Assembly: GCA_029747015.1 (NCBI GenBank)
Contig: JAKOGI010000053.1
Coordinates: 149,001 to 213,000, forward strand
Length of the DNA: 64,000 nt
Reading direction: 5' to 3'
DNA from: Carnegiea gigantea
Lineage: Eukaryota; Streptophyta; Magnoliopsida; Caryophyllales; Cactaceae
The first letter of the stretch is position 1. Every line of letters starts with the position of its first letter. Position numbers and translations under genes: made by a program. Shown here piece after piece: positions 55,093 to 64,000 of this stretch. The notes beneath the pieces are model-generated. The model was not told where the DNA came from, made no database searches, and worked only from the letters and a program-made list of their open reading frames with translations.

Positions 55093-55690
55093 TCGTCTTT
55101 GCATCTTCTCTATTCTTTTATTTTTCTCAATTTATGAGAGGTTGTTTAAGTGATTTTGTAATCACTTTATTGATCTCTTCCTTAAGAGTTTGCTTTGAGA
55201 TAAATATTTGTACTCACTCATATTATAGTGGATTTTGTGGTGTTGTTGCCGCCTGTGATTTTATTTCGATTTAGATTTTCACGTAAAAATCATGTACCTA
55301 TCATTATTTTATTAATCTCACTTTTAGATATGCAAATATTTACATTTTTATCGCTTTTGCATATATCTACACTCGAATTTTCAAATTATTTTTCTTAACT
55401 ATAAAAAATCTCCCTGGATTTATAAGTTTGTGGATTTATTTTGCTCGTGTCCTGACGTGTGACGATGGAACCCGGTGGCGCGAGCGTGACACCTATCACA
55501 AATTCGCCAATGGCTATCAGTGCCTTATCAGTCGTGTCCTATTTCTATCCACATGCGACCCCTGAGTGAGAAGCGATCGAGAAACGGAGGCAAACAAAAA
55601 CAAGGCCAAAAAAAAGGAAAAAAAAAAGAGCAGGGGAGAACAATTTTTTTTTTTGGGTGGGGGAGGGCGGGCTAAGATTCTAAAGAAATA
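55093..55690. other. Upstream region of the carrier gene
   Basis: No ORF. 55230-55310 (GTGTTGTTGCCGCCTGTGATTT..CACGTAAAAATC) resembles the end of a copia LTR, like CACGTAAAAATTG in the LTR at 10250, so an old LTR may reach here. 55440-55570 is GC-richer (GGTGGCGCGAGCGTGACACC) and may be the proximal promoter of the host gene. Confidence 0.35.
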
Positions 55691-55704
55691 ACGTTCAGGT
55701 GGGC

Positions 55705-55819
55705 GTTGGGATTATAAAGGTTCTGTAAACTTCGGCTCCATTTTCCACCGTCTCACACTACCCCATAAGGTCGAGCCGGTGCACAACTCTAGGCAGCTCC
55801 TATCAACTTCCTCTGCCAG
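55705..55819 (+). promoter_or_regulatory. DTC: Probable core promoter and first untranslated exon of the carrier gene
   Basis: ATTATAAAGG at 55711-55720 is a good TATA box, placing the start near 55740-55750. The following sequence ends CTCTGCCAG at 55819 and is followed by GTATTC, a fitting splice donor. A plausible acceptor is TGTGTCAG (ends 57976), joining to the leader before the ATG at 58041. This gives a 5'-UTR intron of about 2.2 kb. Inferred from sequence only. Confidence 0.45.
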
Positions 55820-57976
55820 GTATTCTTCCTTTTCTATTCTGATGTTAATGTTAATGTTAATATTGTTGTTCAATCTTCCAGCCTTAAATTCCACCCTGTT
55901 TTTGTTCCTGTATTTAGCTTCTGAGGTATGATGCTGCATGCTAGTGGTTGTAGCTAGCTTAATAGTAAGTGCATACGAGTTGTTATTAGATACTTGGGTC
56001 GAATTTAGCCTACATTGTTCTTCGCAGAATCTTGTGGTGGTTGTGAATTCCGTTAATTTGGGTTGTCTTTACGGCCATGAATATTGTTGATTTGCTAGTC
56101 ATTTTTGTGTTGCTGTAGTTCTTTTTCAGTTTGCTTGAACTTGAAGGATGGTGTGTTGTGTGAGATGAAAAATGGGAATTGAGTGACCTCGCAAATTAAG
56201 GTGACTTTAGAAGATAGTAGCCAGAATATTGAAAAATGTTCCTTCTAGTCATCCTAAAGATGAGCTGTAATAAGAAGCACATTGGTAAAAACAAATCACC
56301 CTTTTTTTCATAGATGGAAGACAGTTGCGATAGAGAAACGCCGTCTCTCCATTCATTTGGAGCGCTCCATCAAGCTATGTGAGCTGTAAGGATTCTGTAA
56401 ATATGGCTTTTGTAATAAAGCTCATCAGAATGTGCAACTTACTTCACTTCTGTTTGATAAATGAGTGAATCAATGTATAAACTCTTATCATTTGCCAACG
56501 AAGACTGTGAAATCATTCGATGAGGATTATCCCTCCTTTGGATCAAATAGGCCCTCATGTTTGCTCATGGGTTCTGAGCAGATTTGGCAGGCCAATCCTG
56601 GGGTTAATTCATCATATAGCACCTCATTTTTAGTTGTCTAAATGGTAGACTAAACATCAGTGTTTATGGATTAGTCGGAGGCAGCCCTTCTCCTTTTTCT
56701 ATTATTGGAATTTTGGATTTTGGTTGGTAGGAAAGAGAAATGGACATATTAAGACTTCGTTTCTTTTGTTATCAAGAGTGGTGGGAGACTTGGAGTGGGA
56801 AGGAATGTCATAATGTGCTTGACTCAAAATCTTCTTCATGGAATTATTTGAACTTACCAAGCTTGAAATAAAAGGGGAAAAGCAGTCATTCCCCCCCCCT
56901 CCTTGCATCCTTCTCTTTTTCCTTTCGTTCAAATTTCTTTCTTCTTTTAACTTTCCTAGGTCCAAAGAGAGCCTTTCAGTTTCCCATCCAGTCATCCTTT
57001 TTTTTTTTTTTTTTTTGGGGGGGCAAGTCTGTTAGCCTAGCATGCTGTTTTTAATATCTTAAAGATTTCGTTAAATGCATTTGTCAATCTCTATTGTAGT
57101 GGCCCTTTCAGTCACCTTCCACCGAAATCCATCTCCCTGATGTTGTTTGCCATATTCATATGGAAGTCGACCATGGATCAACATAAGAAAATTATAGTCC
57201 TCTGCTTTGTTGGTTAAGCCATTTTTATTGTGTCAAGAATATACTAGGGAAGACAAGATTGAGGTGATAGTAATAGAGATTGTGTAAATTATAGAAACTT
57301 TCAGTGTAGATAACATTTATGATAAGTACCATACTATTTGGTCCATTACTGTTGAAATGTACCTTTTTGAGTCAAAAAACGGTGCAACATGTCATATATT
57401 GCACCAGTCATATTCTGATCAATTTTGGTGTCTATCACTCTATGTTGACTGACAGTCCCCGCCCCCCCCCCCCAAAATATAAAATGATATCGATTTTGGC
57501 ACATCAATACACAAATCAGTGCATTCCATTCCAATGAAGAAAAAGCAAATTAGCACGATATTAGCTGCTTTGATAGAGAATAGACGAACATCAATCAAAT
57601 AGAAAAACATGGTGAGAAATTTATACGATTTCTGTTTGGCGTCTATAGAAATGAATGACAAAGTGATTGTTTACTTGTGATTGTGAAATAAATACATTAA
57701 CAACAATGAGGTAAAAGATAGATTCACTAGAGTTCAAATTAGGTCAGAATTGGAATATTATTGCTTAAAGGTCCGAAACGTTGGATATAATTAAAATCAT
57801 ATAGGTGTGGAGAGTTGTTTTTTACAGATTTAGTAGTACAGACAAAGATACACCCTTTTTCCTCTCACTGTCATGAGGTGTTGATGAATGCTGATCATTA
57901 TAATGAGGTGTTGAGGAATGCCAATCAATTTAATGCGTTATTAAACTTTGCCTATGCATCTTTCTCTCTGTGTCAG
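55820..57976 (+). other. Probable 5'-UTR intron of the carrier gene
   Basis: T-rich, with GT at 55820 and a pyrimidine-rich TCTTTCTCTCTGTGTCAG acceptor ending 57976 (an alternative AG is at about 58006). No coding signal, but poly(T) and poly(C) runs near 57000 and 57460. Long leader introns often raise expression of plant genes. Confidence 0.4.
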
Positions 57977-58040
57977 CACTCATTTCATCATTCTGATCTT
58001 AGAGATTGTGGGGGAAGTGATAGCTCGGAGCTAACAAAGG

Positions 58041-60803
58041 ATGGCCGAGGAGAAGGCTAAATTGGGAAGTGTGGGAGTATGGCCTGCAGTCAAGCCTTTT
58101 GTGAATGGAGGTGCGTCTGGAATGCTCGCCACCTGTGTCATTCAACCCCTTGACATGGTTAAGGTACCAATCATCTTAATTCTCGGTTATGCTGTTTCTG
58201 ATGTCTGTTGCGGACTTTGAAGTATCTTTGACCTTGTAATACCTTTTTTTTCTTTTAATTGTAATTGGCACTTTGATTTCTACCAAATGAACACTGATGA
58301 CACTGCACATCCCATCCCCTTCATGGGTTTATTCTTGTTCTTTCTTTTTTTTTTTCCAGGTGAGAATTCAATTGGGACAAGGGTCTGCAACTCAAGTGGT
58401 TAGGATCATGCTTCGAGATGAGGGTATTCGTGCTTTCTATAAGGTAAGTCTTTTCTTGCTCATCGTCACATTTATGTTTTTTCCTGGATTTGAAAGAACA
58501 TAAAAAGAAAAGTTTGTAAATTGTGATGCAGAGAGTTACATGATCATGTGAGATTATGGTAGAATTGAAAATTTAACTATATGTAACAATTTGAGCAAAG
58601 CTATTATTCTACTTCCGTGATTTACAGTTTGTGTCAAATGCTAACTAGCAATTTCTGTTAAGCTTTATCTCTGCTGCTCTGTTTCCTCATTAGCCAACTT
58701 TAAGTGGGTCCCAAATTCTGACCACCCTCCTATTGCGGTTTTGGGTTTGCACTTATGCATGAGACACCATTTAGACTTCCAGAGTATGCCAGCCATAATC
58801 TTCCTTGGTCTGTAACATTCTATTAGATTACTTCTCCTGGTCCCTAATTCATGGTTCATCATGGCTTTTACTAGTGATATAAGCTTGAATGGCATTTTAT
58901 TCATGTTTCTCACAGTTTAATTTGAGCAGGGTCTCTCTGCAGGTTTGCTGAGGCAAGCAACTTATACAACGGCACGTCTTGGGTCTTTCAGGTTAGTATT
59001 CAATCTTTGAGGTTATGATGAGTATATATTTTAGTGTAATGCTATTCTGGGCCAGCCTAAAGCTCTATCATTTGCTCAAAACTTTGCTTACCCGGCCATG
59101 GGAATGGGTTGCATATTTTGTTTTTGTTCAAAGCTAAAGGTTGTATTGAAGTCTATGACTTGGTTTTGTTTGTTGTCAGTTACTGCAAATTTTATGTGGT
59201 CACTAATTGTGCGTCTAAAGCTCTTAGTATGATGTTGATTAGGGTTAGGTTGAGATTAATTATATATCGAGAATCATTCTGCCCTAATTGATGTGTGCTT
59301 TCAATCTGTACCATATCAACCTCTCACCTCTCTCGGATTTTTTGTTTTTTGGGGGCGAAATATATGCTAACTTATGTCAAAGTGATTGAAAGGAACCGTA
59401 TTACTATTCCTTTCTCCATTTTCAAGTATGAATTCCTTTTTGGGATTGTCTGCAAGGAAAGTTATCAAATCATTGAGGAGTTTGTTTGACTTTGTCTTAG
59501 GGTTTTGACAAATAAAGCAGTTGAGGCCAATGATGGAAAGCCTTTGCCTCTCTATCAAAAGGCTCTGTGTGGTTTGACAGCTGGTGCAATAGGGGCATGT
59601 GTTGGGAATCCAGCAGACTTGGCATTGATTCGCATGCAAGCCGATGCAACCTTACCAGAGGCTCAAAGGCGACATTACAAAAATGCTTTTCATGCACTCT
59701 ATCGCATTGTTGCAGATGAAGGAGTTTTGGCACTTTGGAAAGGTGCAGGCCCTACTGTTGTGAGAGCAATGGCACTAAACATGGGAATGCTTGCCTCTTA
59801 TGATCAAAGTGTTGAATTTTTTCGGGATTCTGTTGGTTTAGGAGAAACTGCTACTGTGTTAGGTATGTTCCTGTAGCACTCTGCTGATAATATATAGTTC
59901 CTGGTAACTATATGCTTCTACCAACCACTGTTCTCATTCTTTTCTAATCAAGAAGAAAGCCACTCAAAACTATTTGATTGATTCAGTTATTTAAAAAAAA
60001 AAAAAGGGAAGAAATGAGAGATTTGCTATTGGGCACTAATTTTTGGGCAAATGCAATGGTCCAGCTAACCAACCTGTAAATAGCAATCTGTAAGATTTGC
60101 ATTTACTGCCTTAAACTAAGAGCTAATGGAATGTCTTTATATCATATATTGAAGGATGAATCTTACTGCAATTGTCCTATGTAGTTCTAAATCCTCCTTG
60201 CTTGGGAAGCATAACCTGAGCGAAAGTGTTCTCACTCTTGAAGCAGTTGGATAGAACTGATTTCAGTTCTTCGTCAAAATGTATCGACTAATTTATGGCG
60301 TATTGCTTTTAGGGGCAAGTACAATCTCCGGATTCTTTGCTTCGGCCTGCAGTTTACCGTTTGATTACGTTAAAACGCAAATACAAAAAATGCAGCCAGA
60401 TGCAGAGGGCAAATATCCATACACAGGTTCTTTAGATTGTGCTATGAAGACCCTGAAATCTGGAGGACCTCTCAAATTCTATACTGGCTTTCCTGTGTAT
60501 TTTGTCAGAATTGCACCCCATGCCATGGTAGGTCCTTATTTCCCCTTTTAGTCTCATCCCTTGTCTGAATGTATGCTTTCTTTCTGATTCGAATCCATAA
60601 TTTCAGCCCCTGAACATACATTTTTATTGTATTTAATTGCTACATGTTGGTTTTGGAATTCCACTTCTAGCTAGATGAATAAATTCTGATTCGAGTCCAT
60701 GGTATTTCTTCTTTGTTGCTGATGCCATTTGATGTATGCTTTGCAGCTGACATTGATCTTCCTCCATCAAATCCAGAAGCTAGAGAGTGCCGTCGGGTTA
60801 TAA
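58041..60803 (+). CDS. DTC: Mitochondrial dicarboxylate/tricarboxylate (2-oxoglutarate/malate) carrier, six coding exons
   Basis: Exons: 58041-58163, 58360-58443, 58930-58991, 59501-59862, 60313-60527, 60747-60803 (stop TAA 60801-60803). All introns are GT-AG and phases agree, giving 300 residues, close to the roughly 300 of the plant family. The start MAEEKAKLGSVG and ATCVIQPLDMVKVRIQLGQG are characteristic of plant DTC. The three mitochondrial-carrier repeats are visible, each with the P-x-[DE]-x-x-[KR]-type signature: PLDMVK (residues 36-41), PADLALIR (127-134, modified as in the family) and PFDYVK (226-231). Six inner-membrane helices are expected. It exchanges 2-oxoglutarate or malate for other di/tricarboxylates between matrix and cytosol, linking nitrogen assimilation and organic-acid metabolism. 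No stop or frameshift is seen. The C-terminus (LTLIFLHQIQKLESAVGL) is the least typical part. Substrate range is inferred from the family. Confidence 0.92.
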
Positions 60804-61400
60804 GCTCTGGACAGAGATTGTCATGGGAAAGGAGGCTTGTTTTCCCATGATTTTTTTCCCCTTTGATCTTTTTTGCTATTTGATTTCAAGCTGACGATGG
60901 TTTCGAAGTTTCTATCCTTCCATTCCTTTAGAACATCTAGGCCTGTATGTTGTGTGTTCAAATAACCTCTTTCAAGTTGATTGGAAAGTCTTGCTAGGCA
61001 GAAGGCTTTTGGCAAAGGAACGTCGAGCCGGATTATGATGATTGGATCCATAAAAGACAGTCCTTGGCTGCATAGAGTTCTACGTAATTACAGGTTGTTA
61101 TGTAGAGCGTGCTTCTTGCTGCAAGTATAAGTTTGTGTGTAGCTTATAGTAACCCCATACTTGGTTAATTTCTTCTGTTTTGGGGACGTTTGGCAAAATT
61201 GCTGACCAAGTTCATTGGTTAGATAATAGTGCTTCACGTTTGAATACATTCTGATCATGTTCTTTCGGATGCCTGAATGCCAACGCGTTCTTGGTTCATG
61301 TGGCCTAATAACCATGAACCAGTGTATGGTGTTTGCCATAACTTAAGATTCTTAACACTTCACTTAAGTTGGGCTCACACTGAGGAACGATGGATGCAAA
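60804..61400 (+). other. 3' UTR and downstream sequence of the carrier gene
   Basis: No ORF of note. No canonical AATAAA was found shortly after the stop, which is common in plants. The text is moderately T-rich with ordinary composition, and the transcript end could not be placed. Confidence 0.35.
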
Positions 61401-62149
61401 ATTTTTCCAGCAGTTGAGCGATGGAACTACCTGCCAAATTGTTATCTTCGGAGGATACTCAAAGAGGCGACATGGCTTCCTATGGAAGAACAGATTGATT
61501 CATAGATTTGACAAATAGGTCAGTTGGTTCATCTTCTATTCAGGTTAACTTTAGGTTAGATCATGTTTGGGCTAGCATCGGTCGGTCCAGTTTTGGTTTC
61601 TGGGTGGGTTATTTCGGGTGGGGTAAGTTCAGGTCAGGTCATTTAAGTAAACTTCAGGTTAAGCTATTTCGGGTGTCGGTTTTGTATGATTTTCGATCGT
61701 TCTGTTCAGGCTACTTTTGCTAGGTCTGTTTATTCTCATTGACATCGGAGTATCTGCGAGCTTATCTTCACTCCAAGATTCTATTGCAAAACTTTGCTTT
61801 TTCTAGGACTCCCCCCAAAGACTATGTTACACTACTTTGCCTTTTCTGCTATTCGGAAGTCTTACGAAGTATTATTCAGAGAGAGAGCATTCTTGTTGTA
61901 CATAAGGCTATTAAAAAAAGCATGATCCGTAGAGTGGACTTAAAAAGTCTAATGATCTGGAGTTCAGTACGCCAACTGAATTTGATGGAGAAAATTGGGC
62001 GTTGGAAGTAAACATCAAATTTACTTGGTATCCGCAAATTTTGGATTCCCCATAAAAAAAATTACTTAGAATTAGTTTGGTATTCCGTCAATTTTGGATT
62101 CTCTACCATCTGGACCTTTGGTATTTGATGCTGAACACTTTAAGATACT
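61401..62149. other. Unassigned region downstream of the carrier gene
   Basis: Contains repeated GGTTA/GGTCGG/TCGGGTGGG words (61540-61690) like the interiors of hAT MITEs, but without clear ends. No gene. Confidence 0.25.
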
Positions 62150-62460
62150 CAGGGTCTGTTCGTTTCGGTGATTACAAGTAGTTAGCAGTGGGGACCAGTT
62201 GTGAGTGGTTGAGAGCGGGTAAGATTAGCAATTAATAGAGTAATTATAAGCTGTTGTGAGCAGTTGTAAGCAATTGAGATGCAGTTGGATTAGCATTTGT
62301 AATTTAATGTGAGTAGTTGCAGGCGGTTGGGCTTGGATGAGAGCAGTTGGAAGCATTGGGAGCAGTTAGAAGTGGTTGGAATTAGTGGTTATCAATTAGA
62401 AGTACTTGGAAGCAGTTGAGAGCAGTTACGATTGAGCAAATGTTGAAATGAATAGGTTCT
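62150..62460 (+). mobile_element. Left end of a TIR element with subterminal AGCAGTTG repeats
   Basis: CAGGGTCTGTTCGTTTCGG (62150) is a hAT-like terminus. It is followed by about 300 bp dense in GAGCAGTTG / GTAGTTGCAG / GAAGCAGTTG units. The opposite terminus was not found, so the element is truncated or its end is too diverged. Confidence 0.45.
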
Positions 62461-62464
62461 CAGT

Positions 62465-62600
62465 ACAACAACAGCACCACCTCCCAGTGTGGGTCTCGCT
62501 TTTGCGGGGTCTGGGGAGATTCAGATGTAAGCAACTTTATTTCAATTGGCATGCCTGCCCATAGAGAGGATGATTCTAAGAGACCCACAAAACAAAATTT
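62465..62600 (-). mobile_element. SINE-like fragment (minus strand)
   Basis: ACAACAACAGCACCACCTCCCAGTG, GGGGTCTGGGGAG and CATAGAGAGGATG, in this order, match the 3'-to-5' layout of a widespread eudicot tRNA-type SINE read in reverse. Only the 3' two-thirds appears to remain. Known from pattern memory, not a database search. The short basic frame at 62551-62763 overlaps it and is not called. Confidence 0.4.
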
Positions 62601-63604
62601 CGTAAAAACATTTTATAGAAGAAGGATTTTCTGTGCAAGAAGAACTAGAAGAACTGTTGCCATGGAGGAGAAAAGGATGAGTCTCCCAAAAAAGACCGAC
62701 GGCCTAGAGACAAAGGTAATGCATAGGATGCGTCTTATTAGGGGGAAATCTCATGCTCCGTAATGGGCCTTGTAGGGTTTTTGAGTGCATGAAGCATAGT
62801 AAACTTATCGCTTTCTTGATAGAAGAATAAGAGGCAAAAAAATGAAAGGAGAATCACCTCAATGACACTCCTAAGTTCTGTATAAACGAAGATGAGGAAG
62901 CAGCCTAGTGGCCGCAAGTACATGGAGGCCATTAGGTGTAAGAAGGTATAAGCCACGGTTGTAGCCGCATAAAAATGACTATATTTCTTAATTGTCCAAT
63001 GATGAGAATAATATACCAATTATGCATTTGGTAACGAAGTGATTAACAAATAAGAGTTTAATTAAGGAAATGAGAGTCTAACTAGGTGGGAGCGCGCAAG
63101 TGAACAGGCCCAATGGGTCAAGGAATCGGCTGGTTAACCTATGTCGAACCCGGCGGGGTTCTCGCGTTTCCTTCATCCTGATTTCGAGTCAATTTTAATT
63201 AATCCTAGTTATAATCCGTGGCTGATTAGTATGTTGTGCCTACTTAAGTCAGATTCCTAGTTAAATTAGTGAGCCTATTCCGATTAAGTCTAATAAGACT
63301 AGGAGTTGTTCTCCTTTTCCTAGGCTAAGTCAGTCTGTTCATTTGCTATAAAGGGGGTTGCCCCCAGGGGTTAGGGGCTTCAAATAATCATTAGTTAATA
63401 GGAATCAGTAAGACGCTAAAGATTGTCATTGTGAGAGTTGAAAAATTTTAAGGAGTTTCTACAAATTGAGAGGTCAAATCCCGAGTCTCCTAGTGAAGGC
63501 ATTGAGGATTAATCACTTTGTTCGTTTCCAGAGGTAAAACAGATGAGTTTTCTCGAGGACAAAATTCAATATTTCTCCTACCTTTATACTTGATCTCTTT
63601 TTAG
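62601..63604. other. Unassigned; possible LTR fragment
   Basis: 63340-63500 has GCTATAAAGGGGG (TATA-like) followed by text resembling an LTR leader (GAGAGTTG, CCGAGTCTCCTAGTG). No partner copy or target duplication is seen. 62738-63019 holds an open frame with no domain. Confidence 0.25.
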
Positions 63605-63760
63605 GGTATGTTCGTTTTTAGCGATGTGGAGGAGCGGTTAGTGGGTTGGAGCAGATCAAGGCGGGTTGGAGCATATTTGACTAGTAGTTAGTAGGTAGGA
63701 GCCGGTTGAAGTAGGTTTGAGCAAGTTGGAGCATTTTGAAGCGTTTTTGTAGTGATTTTT
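63605..63760 (+). mobile_element. Left end of a TIR element with GGTTGGAGC repeats
   Basis: AGGGTATGTTCGTTTTTAGC is followed by several GGGTTGGAGC / GGTAGGAGC / GTTGAAG units. The terminus matches the reverse complement of 185-209, the end of a related copy at the left window edge. Only this end is seen here. Confidence 0.45.
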
Positions 63761-63923
63761 CGAATGTTATGATTATTGATGATTATGTGAAATACTTTAT
63801 ATTTTTGTAACATTAATTCATAATAGATTTATGAAAATAATGCAAAGGAAGAGTTGAATGTTATTATATTACATTACTAAACTTTAGTCTATGATAACTA
63901 TATGCCTTTCTTTATAACACTAT

Positions 63924-64000
63924 GGGCCTCTTCTATTTCGCAATAGGCTATAGCTGTAAGTTGTAAGAAGAGGTAAGAAGTTGTAAGGAGCTGCAAGGGG
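63924..64000 (+). mobile_element. Left end of a second Harbinger-family copy (cut by window edge)
   Basis: GGGCCTCTTCTATTTCGCAA and the adjoining TAGGCTATAGCTGTAAG match the reverse complement of the right end of the 238-5421 element (GGGTCTATTCTTTTTCGCAA, then ATAGCTG). Subterminal TTGTAAGGAGCTGCAAG units follow. This copy has the opposite orientation, so its genes would lie on the + strand beyond the window. Confidence 0.65.

Noticed and set aside
62551..62763. 70-residue basic plus-strand frame
   Set aside because: Overlaps a SINE-like fragment and has no domain or promoter context.
1..64000. CRISPR arrays, rRNA genes, canonical tRNA genes
   Set aside because: No regularly spaced repeats with unique spacers, no complete tRNA cloverleaf, and only a 5S-derived piece inside an LTR.

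Overview
This window is a repeat-rich stretch of a flowering-plant (eudicot-type) nuclear genome. The signs are AT-rich DNA with spliced GT-AG introns, Ty1/copia and Ty3/gypsy LTR retrotransposons primed by initiator-tRNA-Met, a 5S-rRNA-derived Cassandra-type LTR, a tRNA-type SINE, hAT and PIF/Harbinger DNA elements, a plant LINE and an endogenous pararetrovirus (Caulimoviridae). There is no bacterial signature. The only gene I regard as a functional host gene is a six-exon mitochondrial dicarboxylate/tricarboxylate (2-oxoglutarate/malate) carrier at 58041-60803 on the + strand. Its reconstructed 300-codon reading frame is intact.

Layout. 1-209: end of a terminal-inverted-repeat element. 238-5421: PIF/Harbinger element with decayed transposase and Myb/SANT genes on the minus strand, carrying a nested 822-bp Tourist-like MITE. 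5422-~7480: start and LTR of a minus-strand gypsy element. 8062-24088: an old Ty1/copia element with 223-bp LTRs, split in its gag gene by a young 10,965-bp SIRE/Maximus-like copia element (8844-19808) with 1,613-bp LTRs and an extra third ORF. ~24300-29010: Athila-like gypsy remnant on the minus strand. 29157-29381: SINE. 29634-30487: solo LTR. 31564-32571: MITE with internal ~175-bp tandem repeats. ~32700-41240: a LINE fragment interrupted at 32768-39635 by a 6.9-kb insertion that carries the pararetrovirus and has inverted terminal repeats and a 5-bp target-site duplication. 42291-47024: decayed gypsy. 47280-53507: decayed copia with a Cassandra LTR and a MITE inside. 53992-54300: recent 155-bp tandem duplication. 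54519-55084: hAT MITE. 55700-60803: host carrier gene with a probable 5'-UTR intron. 61400-64000: ends of several DNA elements and a SINE-like fragment.

Almost every protein-coding trace outside the carrier gene belongs to a mobile or viral element and is broken by stops, frameshifts or deletions. Several insertions have matching target-site duplications that can be read directly: GACTA, TCCAT, GTATT, TGCCT, TTTGTGAG, TTTAAAACT, TTA. These give a clear nesting order. The most unusual object is the pararetroviral unit at 32768-39635, which looks transposon-bounded although pararetroviruses have no integrase. Next in interest are a short inverted motif scattered through the SIRE-like element and the third ORF of that element.

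All boundaries were read by eye. Family names rest on motif and domain recognition without database searches.
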